From an uncultured Clostridia bacterium (GTDB taxonomy: Bacteria > Bacillota_A > Clostridia > TANB77 > CAG-508): a DNA stretch of 21,023 bases. Within the stretch, counting starts at the first letter, position 1. Every line of letters begins with the position of its first letter. Both the position numbers and the translations under genes were made by a program. The notes beneath the pieces were generated by a model, which saw only the letters and a program-made list of their open reading frames with translations, ran no database searches and had not been told where the DNA came from. The stretch is from the NCBI GenBank assembly GCA_947594095.1, contig CANQEA010000017.1, positions 1-21,023 on the forward strand, in the 5' to 3' direction. This document shows positions 1 to 7,785 of this stretch, one piece after another.

Positions 1-91
1 AGCAAAACAATTACCAGATATTGCCAATTGCAAGTGCTATAGATAAAAATAATAAAATTTACTCTTTTTTACTGAAAAATTTTAAAAAAAC

Positions 92-120
92 TATACAAAA
101 TAAAAAAGTAATGATATAAT
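92..120 (+). promoter_or_regulatory. Sigma-A type promoter for the mutL operon
   Basis: A perfect -10 hexamer TATAAT at 115-120 is preceded by TG at 112-113, an extended -10. A 4/6 match to the -35 box, TATACA, lies at 92-97 with an ideal 17-bp spacer. It sits 36 bp before the mutL start codon and so should drive mutL, miaA and the HlyD-like gene. The DNA is AT-rich, so chance matches are easy; the extended -10 makes this one better than most. Positions 1-91 hold no gene I can recognise; a C-terminal tail of an upstream gene cannot be excluded. Confidence 0.6.
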
Positions 121-156
121 CAACATCAAAGAGGAAAAAAATTTGGAGGATAGATT

Positions 157-2487
157 ATGGGAAATATTGTTTTATTAGATGAATTAACAATAAACCAAAT
201 AGCTGCAGGAGAAGTAATTGAAAGACCGGCATCAGTAATAAAAGAGATGGTAGAAAACTCAATTGATGCAGGTGCAAGTCAAATTACAGTTGAAATAAAA
301 AATGGGGGAATATCATACATAAAAGTAACAGATAATGGAAAAGGAATTGCGCAAGATGATTTAGAAATGGCATTTGAAAGACATGCAACAAGTAAAATAA
401 GAAGTGCAAATGACTTGAACACTGTTACATCTATGGGGTTCCGTGGAGAAGCATTAGCTAGTATTGCTGCAATTAGCAAAGTAGAAATGATATCTAAAAC
501 AGCTGAACAAGAAACTGGTTATAAAGTAGTTGTTGAAGCAGGAGACGTACTAGAAAAAGAAGAAACAGGCTGTCAAACAGGAACATCTATCACAGTAAGT
601 AACTTATTTTTCAACACACCTGTTAGATATAAATTCCTAAAAAAAGATTACACAGAATCAGGTTATATAGAAGATGTTATTACAAGAATAGCATTAGTTA
701 ATCCAGATATTGCTTTCAAATTTATAAATACTGGTAAAACAATAATTCAAACAAATGGAAATGGAGATTTAAAAAGTGTAGTATATGCTATATATGGAAA
801 AGACGTTGCAAATAGTATATTAGAAGTATCATATCCATATGAAGATGTTAAAATCACAGGAGTTATTGGTAAGCCAGATATTGCAAGATCAAATAGATCT
901 AATCAATTATTTTTTGTAAATAAAAGATATATAAAAGATAAAACTTTGACTGCTGCCACAGAGCAAGCATATAAAGGTTTAATTCCAATTGGAAAATTTG
1001 GTTTTGTAGTTTTAAATATAGAAATGAATCCAGCTAAAGTAGATATAAATGTTCATCCTGCTAAACTAGAAGTTAGGTTTGAAGAAGAAAACAAAATATT
1101 CCAATCTGTATACCATGCAATAAAAGACACATTATTAAAATCAGAATTAGTAGGAGGAGAAAAAAGTAGAGAAACTACTTTTGAAGAAAGACTAAGGCTA
1201 ATTCAAGAAAATAAAAAAGAACAAATGGGTAATGGATTATTTGGATTTAGAAAGCAAAAAGAACATGCAATAGAAAAATACACAGATGAAGAAAGCAAAA
1301 TAAAAACAAATTCAATAGATGAAGTTACACAAGATAATATGAATATTGATAGTGCTAACATAGAAGAAAAAATACCTAATATAGCTGAGGCTGGAAAACC
1401 AATAAATACAGAAGATGTTTTAGCTCAACTTAAAAATCTAAAAGAAAAAATGCAAAAAGATTTACAAATGGGAGATAATTCTGTAGCTGATAATTCAGAA
1501 GATTATATAATTGATAGTGCAGACATTAATAAAGAGATTGATGAAGAAAATAAAGAGCAAAATGATAAAATTAATGAAGAAAATGCACAAAAAGATGTAG
1601 AAATTGTTGAAAATAACATAGAAAATGATGGACAAGCAGACGAAGACCAAACAAAGAAAATAGAAACTATGGAAGAGCTTCCAAAAGCTATGCAAAATAA
1701 GAATTTTGAGGAAGTTAAAGAAAAAATTGAAGATTTAGATAACAACACTCAAGTAGTTTCAGAAGACTTTAATGAAATGTATACCAAAATGTTTGGAACA
1801 AAGCCAATTGATTTAATAGAAAAAGAAAAGAAAGAAGAACAAAAAGTAAATGCAATAGATTTGGTACAAAACAATGTATCTATTTTTGATGATGAAGCAG
1901 AAAAAATTTTACCAACATACAAATTTATTGGTATTGTGTTCAACACATATATTATTTTAGAGATAGACCAGCAAATGTATATATTGGATCAACATGCAGC
2001 ACATGAAAGAATTATGTATGAAAAGGTTAAGAAAAATTATTATAGTGATACAGATAAAGATTCTCAAATGCTATTGTTACCAGATGTTATAACATTAACA
2101 CATAAAGAGATGGAAATTTGTAGAGAAAATGTTGATTTATTTACTAAGGCAGGATTTACATTAGAAGAGTTTGGAGAGAATACAATTAAATTAACAGGAG
2201 TTCCATCTATATGTATTGATCTAGATACAAAAGAACTATTTTTAGAAACATTAGATGAAATTAATACAGTTGCAAGAACTGCAAAACAAGAAAAAGAAGA
2301 AAAATTTATTGCAACTGTTGCTTGTAAATCTGCAGTTAAAGCAAATATGGCTTTAACTGAACAAGAAGTACATAGCCTAATGGAGAAATTGTTACAATTA
2401 CCAAACCCATTCACTTGCCCACATGGCAGACCTACGGTAATTAAAATGACTAAGTATGATATTGAGAGAAAATTTGCTAGAAAATAA
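157..2487 (+). CDS. mutL: DNA mismatch repair protein MutL
   Basis: MutL is the mismatch-repair ATPase that links MutS recognition to strand incision and excision. The N-terminal GHKL ATPase is intact: the EVIERPASVIKEM box with catalytic E30 and N34, DNGKGI at 59-64, ATSK at 77-80 and GFRGEAL at 94-100. The C-terminal domain, about residues 590-776, carries the endonuclease motif DQHAAHERIMYE at 611-622, ACK at 722-724 and CPHGRP at 754-759. It is therefore a nicking MutL, as in bacteria lacking MutH. A long, very acidic Glu/Lys/Asn-rich linker (about residues 335-590) makes the protein 776 residues, longer than the roughly 620-650 usual in Bacillota. The ATG has a GGAGG ribosome site at 145-149. 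The miaA gene follows 45 bp downstream, a common pairing in Clostridia and Bacilli. No mutS is visible in the window. Confidence 0.97.
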   Translation: MGNIVLLDELTINQIAAGEVIERPASVIKEMVENSIDAGASQITVEIKNGGISYIKVTDNGKGIAQDDLEMAFERHATSKIRSANDLNTVTSMGFRGEALASIAAISKVEMISKTAEQETGYKVVVEAGDVLEKEETGCQTGTSITVSNLFFNTPVRYKFLKKDYTESGYIEDVITRIALVNPDIAFKFINTGKTIIQTNGNGDLKSVVYAIYGKDVANSILEVSYPYEDVKITGVIGKPDIARSNRSNQLFFVNKRYIKDKTLTAATEQAYKGLIPIGKFGFVVLNIEMNPAKVDINVHPAKLEVRFEEENKIFQSVYHAIKDTLLKSELVGGEKSRETTFEERLRLIQENKKEQMGNGLFGFRKQKEHAIEKYTDEESKIKTNSIDEVTQDNMNIDSANIEEKIPNIAEAGKPINTEDVLAQLKNLKEKMQKDLQMGDNSVADNSEDYIIDSADINKEIDEENKEQNDKINEENAQKDVEIVENNIENDGQADEDQTKKIETMEELPKAMQNKNFEEVKEKIEDLDNNTQVVSEDFNEMYTKMFGTKPIDLIEKEKKEEQKVNAIDLVQNNVSIFDDEAEKILPTYKFIGIVFNTYIILEIDQQMYILDQHAAHERIMYEKVKKNYYSDTDKDSQMLLLPDVITLTHKEMEICRENVDLFTKAGFTLEEFGENTIKLTGVPSICIDLDTKELFLETLDEINTVARTAKQEKEEKFIATVACKSAVKANMALTEQEVHSLMEKLLQLPNPFTCPHGRPTVIKMTKYDIERKFARK

Positions 2488-2532
2488 ATGTGTTGGAGAA
2501 TAATTACAATTTTAAATTGAAAGGAAACCAAA

Positions 2533-3453
2533 ATGAGTAAAGACAGAGTAATTGTTATTTGTGGCCCAACTGCTTCTGGAAAGACAAGCTTATCAATTGA
2601 GCTTGCAAAAAAAATAAATGGCGAAATTATTTCTTGTGATTCTATGCAAATTTATAAAGAGATGGATATAGGCACAGCAAAACCTACAGAAGAAGAAAAG
2701 CAAGGAATAAAACATTATTTATTGGATTTTGTTTCACCAGAAGATAGGTATAGTGTTGCAGACTTTAAAAAAGATGCAAAAAAGGCAATTAAAGAAATCA
2801 TAGAAAAAGGTAAGGTACCAATTGTAGTTGGTGGTACTGGACTTTATGTTGATAGTTTAATATATGAAGTAGAATATCCAGATATTGAATTTGATGAAAA
2901 ATATAGAGAACAATTAGAACAAAGGGTTCAAAAAGAGGGATTAGAAGTTTTATATAAAGAAGCAAAAAAAATAGATGAAAAAGCAATGGAGAAAATTAGC
3001 CCAAATGACAAAAAAAGAATCTTAAGAATATTAGAAATATATCATGCTACTGGAAAAACTAAAACAGAACAAGAAATAGAATCAAGAAAAAAAGATGTAG
3101 AATATGATTATATGGTATATGCATTAAATTGGGATAGACAAACTTTATATGACAGGATTAATTTAAGAGTTGATAAAATGATAGAAAATGGATTAATTAG
3201 AGAAGTTCAAGAAATACTGAAGAAACATAAAAATTTTCCAACTGCTATGCAAGGATTGGGATATAAAGAAGTAGTTGAATATTTAAATGGGGATATTAGT
3301 AAAGAAGAAATGATAGAAAAAATAAAACAAGAAACCAGAAGATATGCAAAAAGGCAAATGACTTGGTTTAGGAAAAACAAACAAACGATATGGATTGATG
3401 GACAAGACGATATACAAAATAATATAAAAATTATTTTGGAGGGTATGAATTGA
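2533..3453 (+). CDS. miaA: tRNA dimethylallyltransferase MiaA
   Basis: MiaA transfers a dimethylallyl group from dimethylallyl diphosphate to N6 of A37 in tRNAs reading UNN codons, the first step to ms2i6A. The P-loop GPTASGKT is at residues 11-18, the substrate-binding SCDSMQIY loop with catalytic D36 at 34-41, the DIGTAKP segment at 45-51 and VVGGTGLYV near 98-106. The C-terminal half has the tRNA-binding segment ending in RRYAKRQMTWFRKN. Its length of 306 residues is normal for the family. The ATG follows an AAGGAAA ribosome site. The stop codon overlaps the TTG start of the next gene by four bases, which indicates translational coupling within the mutL operon. Clostridia often have hfq after miaA; here it is absent. 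Confidence 0.97.
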   Translation: MSKDRVIVICGPTASGKTSLSIELAKKINGEIISCDSMQIYKEMDIGTAKPTEEEKQGIKHYLLDFVSPEDRYSVADFKKDAKKAIKEIIEKGKVPIVVGGTGLYVDSLIYEVEYPDIEFDEKYREQLEQRVQKEGLEVLYKEAKKIDEKAMEKISPNDKKRILRILEIYHATGKTKTEQEIESRKKDVEYDYMVYALNWDRQTLYDRINLRVDKMIENGLIREVQEILKKHKNFPTAMQGLGYKEVVEYLNGDISKEEMIEKIKQETRRYAKRQMTWFRKNKQTIWIDGQDDIQNNIKIILEGMN

Positions 3454-4700
3454 AAAAGGAAGTTAATAAAAAACAACAAAATGTGAAGAGGATAGTTATA
3501 TATGTTATTGTACTCGCAATTTTGATTTATATTATTTATGCAATATATTTGTTAATAAAACGCCCAACTGATGTATTTACAGTAGAGGAAGGAGAACTTT
3601 ATTTACAAGAAACTAATATAGGATATGTTATTAGAAATGAACAAGTTCTTCAAGGGCAAAACTATAAAAATGGCATGGAACAAATCAAAGCAGAAGGTGA
3701 GAAAGCAGCAAAAGATGAAGCTATTTTTAGATATTATAGTACGAATGAGGAAAGCCTAAAACAAAAAATATCAGAACTAGATGTTAAAATTCAAGAAGCA
3801 ATGCAAAACGATAATAGTATTTCTTATTCTGATATGAAAATATTAGAAAATCAGATTGATGAAAAATTAGAAAATATAAGTAAGGTAACAGATGTCACAA
3901 AATTAGATGAATATAAAAAAGAGATAGATGATTTAGTAAGTAAAAAATCTAAAATTGCAGGAGAAAATAGTCCACAAGGTTCTTATTTAAAGCAACTTGT
4001 TGATGAAAGAAGAAATTATGAAAGCCAGCTTAATTCTGGCGCAGAATATGTAAAAGCACCAATAAGTGGAATTGTATCATATAGAGTAGATGGATTAGAA
4101 CAAACTTTAACACCAAACTGCTTTGGAGAATTAACAAAAGAGTACTTAGAAAATTTAGATTTAAAAACAGGAAAGATTGTAGCAGCAAATCAAGAAAGTG
4201 GAAAGATAATTGATAATTTTACTTGTTATATTGCAACAATATCTAAGACTGACAAAGCAAAAGAAGCAAAAGTAGGAGATAAAGTTGAAATAAGATTAGC
4301 AAGTAACACTGAAATAGATGCAGAAATTACGAATGTAATAAAAGAAGATGAAGAAGTTATCTTAATACTAAAAATAGAAAAACATATTGAAGAGCTTACA
4401 AGTTACAGAAAAATATCTTTTGATTTAATTTGGTGGTCACATTCTGGCTTAAAAGTTCCAAATCAAGCTATTGTAAAAGAAAATGACTTGAATTATGTAG
4501 TAAGAAGTAGAGCAGGATATTTAACTAAATTATTAGTAAATGTAGTAGCACAAAATGAAAAATACTCTATAGTTGAACCATATACAACTGAGCAATTAAC
4601 TAATTTAGGTCTTTCAGAAAAAGAAATTTCAAATAATAAAAATATTTCTATATATGATGAAATAATTATTAATCCAGATTTGAGTAAAGTAAATGATTAA
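3450..4700 (+). CDS. HlyD-like membrane-anchored adaptor protein
   Basis: The protein has a short basic cytoplasmic start, one transmembrane helix at about residues 14-37, a long coiled coil at about 80-180, and a lipoyl-type half motif (APISGIVSYRVDG) at about 203-215. A beta-rich C-terminal part follows. This is the layout of HlyD/membrane-fusion proteins, which in Gram-positives lie outside the membrane next to transporters or cell-wall machinery. No transporter is adjacent. In many Clostridia a protein of this kind sits just upstream of the ylmE/sepF/divIVA division cluster, and here sepF also follows within 2 kb, so a link to the division envelope is possible (inference). The start is TTG at 3450: GGAGGG at 3438-3443 is ideally spaced, and TTG overlaps the miaA stop codon. 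The substrate is unknown. Confidence 0.8.
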   Translation: MKKEVNKKQQNVKRIVIYVIVLAILIYIIYAIYLLIKRPTDVFTVEEGELYLQETNIGYVIRNEQVLQGQNYKNGMEQIKAEGEKAAKDEAIFRYYSTNEESLKQKISELDVKIQEAMQNDNSISYSDMKILENQIDEKLENISKVTDVTKLDEYKKEIDDLVSKKSKIAGENSPQGSYLKQLVDERRNYESQLNSGAEYVKAPISGIVSYRVDGLEQTLTPNCFGELTKEYLENLDLKTGKIVAANQESGKIIDNFTCYIATISKTDKAKEAKVGDKVEIRLASNTEIDAEITNVIKEDEEVILILKIEKHIEELTSYRKISFDLIWWSHSGLKVPNQAIVKENDLNYVVRSRAGYLTKLLVNVVAQNEKYSIVEPYTTEQLTNLGLSEKEISNNKNISIYDEIIINPDLSKVND

Positions 4701-4742
4701 AATTGTAAATCTTTTTAAAATGTAGAAAAACAAGTATTTATA

Positions 4743-4771
4743 TTGAAATAATACTAAAAAAGTTTTATTAT
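4743..4771 (+). promoter_or_regulatory. Possible promoter for the surface-protein gene
   Basis: TTGAAA at 4743-4748 and TATTAT at 4766-4771 are each a 5/6 match to the sigma-A boxes, with a 17-bp spacer. They lie in the 140-bp gap between the HlyD-like gene and the surface-protein gene. The gap is very AT-rich, so this is only a candidate. No terminator is visible between the two genes. Confidence 0.4.
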
Positions 4772-4840
4772 AAATATAGAGGAATTAATAATTTTATTAT
4801 CAAAACTATAAAGCAAAAAGATTAATGCGAAGGAGGATGT

Positions 4841-6436
4841 ATGCTAACGTCAAATGTTTGCATATTGAAAAGAATGAAGCATAAAATAAGTATCTTATTA
4901 TTTTTAATAGCAATTTTAATATCGTGTTTCTATACTGTAAATGCAACTGTTTTGTCTGGAACTTTGAAAGATACAGATGGAAATGAATTACCAGATACTA
5001 CAATATATTTGGCAGATGAAAATGGAAACAATATAGAAGATTCAAATACAGAATCTGACGAAAATGGGCATTTTGAATTTGATTTGGACACAATAGATGG
5101 TATATCAAATGTAGATGAAAATCAAGTTAGACGTGAATATATTAATAATAAATTTTCGTTTAATGTAGAAGGACATGATTCAAATAAAATTGAAATAAAT
5201 AATTATAATTATTCACCAAAAAACAATGTGGAAATTGTACTAGCTTATCCTTCAAATGATGAAAATGCACTTAATAAAATGATTTATATAAAGGAACAAT
5301 ATGATTATATATATAGAAAGTTTTCTAACGGATATAGTTGTGATATTCATTTGTTACCATATAATGATGAAACTAATAGTATTTTAGATACAGCAGCTGA
5401 AAGTATGACAACTTTAAAACAAGAAAATTTGAATTATTCTACTATAAGAATTGTTTATATGTATGTTACAAAAGGTAAATCTATAGATGTAAAAAAGACT
5501 ATGGTTGAATATAGTGCTCTTACAGCTCCCACAACTATGTCTTTTGTTTTAATACCAGATGAACAAGAAACATACAATGAATTGCAAAGTATGGCATTTT
5601 CATTACCTAGAAATGAAATAAATTTTCCTAATAAAACATATAAAAGATTTGACATAAGAAGCTTTGATGAAAATTTGAAAGATATAATTGATAAAACAAG
5701 AACAATTAATGGAACAATATTTGAATATAATGCACTAGATTTGGAAGAGGTAGATAATATTGAAATAGGAGATCCACATGATAATTTTGCAACAGAAGAT
5801 ATGATAGTTACTGTAGATGCCGATGGAACAACACCACCTGGAGATGGAACAGATACAACTTTAATAAAACCAAGTGATATAGAAATTAATACTGAACTTG
5901 AATGTAGAGTATATTTGGCAGATGGTAGAGACATAACAGACGCTGTATATGATATTACACCACAGATGAAATGTATAAATGTTGATAAAGAACTTATGCA
6001 AGGAATGACTGTACAAGTAGAAGGAAAATTGTCAGTATATAATAATAGAGATACTGATGATGAAGATGTAGAAGATGAAATTACAATTAATATAGATAGT
6101 AACTTATTTAATATGAAATATGATAAAAATTGTGAGTTATTATCAAAAGATGCAAAAAATGAAGAAGAAAATTGGGATGGATTAGAAAATGTTGCTGTTC
6201 AAAAAGAAAAAATAAAATTTAAAGGACATGATTCGATTTACAAAAGTATAGCTATGTCACAGCTTATAACATCTGGCATAGATCCAGAATATAAAATACA
6301 ATTTAGGATTTATGATAAGAATAATAACTATGTAGATAGTAGTGATATATTAAAGTTAATAGTTACACCACCTACAGGTGGCAAAATGTGTATGTTTCCT
6401 AATATGTTAAACAAAATGTATCTTTCTAAAATATAA
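4841..6436 (+). CDS. Secreted surface-type protein with CarboxypepD_reg-like and degenerate vWA-like regions
   Basis: A signal peptide is evident: basic residues at 11-15, a hydrophobic core at about 16-32 and likely cleavage after VNA at 35. The mature N-terminus (about 38-82) resembles a carboxypeptidase-regulatory/Cna-B beta-sandwich (GTLKDTDGNELPDTTIYL, then DENGHFEFDL). Residues 129-288 have the strand/helix rhythm of a von Willebrand A domain, but the DxSxS metal site is replaced by AYPSND, so metal binding is probably lost. A linker (PPGDGTD) and a beta-rich region follow. The protein ends with TPPTGG at 509-514 and a short polar tail; TPPTG looks like a sortase-type motif, but no membrane helix follows in any frame. 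The ATG at 4841 has AGGAGG only 4 nt upstream; an internal ATG at 4874 (MKHK) would give a tighter signal peptide. Substrate and partner are unknown. Confidence 0.7.
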   Translation: MLTSNVCILKRMKHKISILLFLIAILISCFYTVNATVLSGTLKDTDGNELPDTTIYLADENGNNIEDSNTESDENGHFEFDLDTIDGISNVDENQVRREYINNKFSFNVEGHDSNKIEINNYNYSPKNNVEIVLAYPSNDENALNKMIYIKEQYDYIYRKFSNGYSCDIHLLPYNDETNSILDTAAESMTTLKQENLNYSTIRIVYMYVTKGKSIDVKKTMVEYSALTAPTTMSFVLIPDEQETYNELQSMAFSLPRNEINFPNKTYKRFDIRSFDENLKDIIDKTRTINGTIFEYNALDLEEVDNIEIGDPHDNFATEDMIVTVDADGTTPPGDGTDTTLIKPSDIEINTELECRVYLADGRDITDAVYDITPQMKCINVDKELMQGMTVQVEGKLSVYNNRDTDDEDVEDEITINIDSNLFNMKYDKNCELLSKDAKNEEENWDGLENVAVQKEKIKFKGHDSIYKSIAMSQLITSGIDPEYKIQFRIYDKNNNYVDSSDILKLIVTPPTGGKMCMFPNMLNKMYLSKI

Positions 6437-6472
6437 CTATTTTTTACAAAATTTGACTAAATACGAACAGCA

Positions 6473-6500
6473 AATATTACAAAAATATTACAACAATATT
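6473..6500 (+). repeat. Three AATATT boxes in 11-bp phase upstream of sepF
   Basis: AATATT occurs at 6473-6478, 6484-6489 and 6495-6500, exactly 11 bp apart. The first two copies extend to AATATTACAA. The array ends 27 bp before the -35 box of the sepF promoter. One-turn phasing puts all three boxes on the same face of the helix, as in operator arrays or curved UP-type DNA. AT-rich chance repetition is the alternative. Confidence 0.45.
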
Positions 6501-6527
6501 AAATTAAAATTACATTCATAAAAAGTA

Positions 6528-6556
6528 TTGACAATTATAAAAAAAAATAAGATACT
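6528..6556 (+). promoter_or_regulatory. Sigma-A type promoter for sepF-divIVA
   Basis: A perfect -35 TTGACA lies at 6528-6533. GATACT at 6551-6556 matches the -10 at 4 of 6 positions with a 17-bp spacer. It is 54 bp before the sepF start and is the best candidate for driving sepF and divIVA together. A weaker TTGACT at 6453-6458 with TATTAC at 6475-6480 could be a second promoter. Confidence 0.55.
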
Positions 6557-6610
6557 TAATACATACAAAATAAAAATATTAAATACAAATGAATTTTAGG
6601 AGGTTTTTTT

Positions 6611-7081
6611 ATGTCAGGAGCATTAATGAGCAAAGTATGGGATTTATTCGGAATGGATTCAGCAGAACCAGAGGAATATGATGAAGATGTATACGAATAT
6701 GAAGATGAAGAGGAAGAAGTAGAAAACAAAGGATTATTTGGAAAGAAAAATAACAAAGTTGTTGCTATGCCACAAGCAAATGCAATAAGAATGGTTATTT
6801 CACAACCAACTACTTTTGAACAATCAGACGAAATTTGTGGTTTCTTAAAAGAAAAGAAATCTGTAATTGTTAATTTAGAATATGTTAACAAAGAAGTTGC
6901 AAGAAGGATTGTAGATTTTATTAGTGGTGGAGTATATGCATTAGATGGATATATTCAAAAAATATCTAATTCTATATTTTTAGTTGCACCATCAAACTAT
7001 GAAATTACAAATGAAATGGCTAGAGAAGAAATTAAAAGTAAATTATCAGTGTCATGGTTAAAAAACAATGGCATTAATTAA
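6611..7081 (+). CDS. sepF: Cell division protein SepF
   Basis: SepF tethers FtsZ to the membrane and supports septum formation in Gram-positives. The N-terminal segment (SGALMSKVWDLFGM) can form the membrane-binding amphipathic helix. It is followed by a strongly acidic linker (about residues 17-38) and the globular DUF552 domain at about 50-140. Typical family sequences are VVAMPQ, VNLEYVNKEVARRIVDFISGG and YALDGYIQKISNSIFLVAPS. Its 156 residues are normal. AGGAGG at 6598-6603 lies 7 nt before the ATG. The divIVA gene follows after 26 bp, so the two are co-transcribed. The usual ylmE, ylmG and ylmH neighbours are missing from this cluster. Confidence 0.95.
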   Translation: MSGALMSKVWDLFGMDSAEPEEYDEDVYEYEDEEEEVENKGLFGKKNNKVVAMPQANAIRMVISQPTTFEQSDEICGFLKEKKSVIVNLEYVNKEVARRIVDFISGGVYALDGYIQKISNSIFLVAPSNYEITNEMAREEIKSKLSVSWLKNNGIN

Positions 7082-7107
7082 GGTATTAGTTTGCAAGGAG
7101 GAAGAAA

Positions 7108-7560
7108 ATGATTACACCATTAGAAATTGAAAACAAAAAATTTGCAAAGCAATTAATGAATGGCTATAGTGTAGAAGAAGTGGATGACTTTTTGGATGAT
7201 TTAACAGAAGATTATACAAAATTATATAAAGAGTCTACGCAATTCAAAAAACAAATTGCAGATTTAGAAAAAAGTTTAGAACATTATAAAACAATAGAAA
7301 ACACATTACAAAATACACTCCTAATGGCGCAAACAACCGCAGAGGATGTTAAAAACGTTGCAAAGCAACAAGCTGACCAAATTGTAAAAGAGGCCAGAGT
7401 TAGTTCTATGCAACAAGTTCAAGAATTGGAAACAGAAATAGTTAATAAAAAAAGAGAAATGGATGACATAAAAAAACAATTCGATATATATAAAGCAAAA
7501 ATGGAATCTTTATTGATTTCTCAATTAGAACTTTTAAAAGATATAAATAAAGATAATTAA
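7108..7560 (+). CDS. divIVA: DivIVA-family cell division/polarity protein
   Basis: DivIVA proteins bind curved membrane at septa and poles and recruit division or cell-wall partners. The N-terminus shows the diagnostic lipid-binding domain: ITPLEIENKKFAKQLMNGYS followed by EEVDDFLDDLTEDY. The rest, about residues 35-145, is predicted to be almost entirely parallel coiled coil. At 150 residues it is a compact member of the family. AAGGAGG lies just before the ATG, and sepF is immediately upstream. A strong intrinsic terminator begins 8 bp after the stop codon, closing this two-gene division operon. Confidence 0.92.
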   Translation: MITPLEIENKKFAKQLMNGYSVEEVDDFLDDLTEDYTKLYKESTQFKKQIADLEKSLEHYKTIENTLQNTLLMAQTTAEDVKNVAKQQADQIVKEARVSSMQQVQELETEIVNKKREMDDIKKQFDIYKAKMESLLISQLELLKDINKDN

Positions 7561-7568
7561 TAACTTAC

Positions 7569-7599
7569 AAAAGACTACTAAATTTAAAGTAGTCTTTTT
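7569..7599 (+). terminator. Intrinsic terminator after divIVA
   Basis: A perfect 11-bp stem, AAAAGACTACT at 7569-7579 with AGTAGTCTTTT at 7588-7598, encloses an 8-nt loop. The run TTTTTGTGTTTTT follows. It lies 8 bp after the divIVA stop codon. Confidence 0.88.
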
Positions 7600-7688
7600 G
7601 TGTTTTTATTTCAAAATTAAGTATAAAATGTCATTAAAATTTTATAACTTTCGACACAAAAATAGTAATTTAGATTAATAATTTATAA

Positions 7689-7732
7689 ATGTTACAGAAC
7701 TATTAAATCTATGTTACATTTTAGTTAAATCT
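7689..7732 (+). repeat. 22-bp tandem repeat, operator-like, before rsmD
   Basis: Two adjacent 22-bp units (7689-7710 and 7711-7732) share identical ends with a variable 6-nt centre: ATGTTACA-N6-TTAAATCT. The second unit abuts the -35 box TTGACA at 7734. Two helical turns per unit and position at a promoter suggest binding sites for a regulator. No regulator gene is nearby to link it to. Confidence 0.55.
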
Positions 7733-7733
7733 A

Positions 7734-7761
7734 TTGACATTATTGAAAAAAGCGATAAAAT
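7734..7761 (+). promoter_or_regulatory. Sigma-A type promoter for rsmD
   Basis: A perfect -35 TTGACA at 7734-7739 and TAAAAT at 7756-7761 (5/6 match) are separated by 16 bp. They lie 24 bp before the rsmD ATG, after the divIVA terminator, so a new transcript must start about here. Confidence 0.6.
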
Positions 7762-7785
7762 AGTAATATCTAAGGAAGGTATAGT

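Noticed and set aside
1..91. C-terminal tail of an upstream gene such as mutS
   Set aside because: Three frames end in short tails (stops near 40, 43 and 118), but none matches a family end that I can recognise.
1495..1748. Minus-strand ORFs opposite the mutL linker and other genes
   Set aside because: Low-complexity Ser/Phe/Ile-rich translations without ribosome sites, mirror images of the Glu/Lys/Asn-rich coding strand.
2505..2517. CAATTT/AAATTG dyad between mutL and miaA as a terminator
   Set aside because: Six AT-rich base pairs with a one-base loop and no T run; mutL and miaA are most likely co-transcribed.
4837..4884. Leader peptide starting at ATG 4837 (15 codons)
   Set aside because: AGGAGG directly abuts this ATG with no spacing, so translation from it is unlikely.
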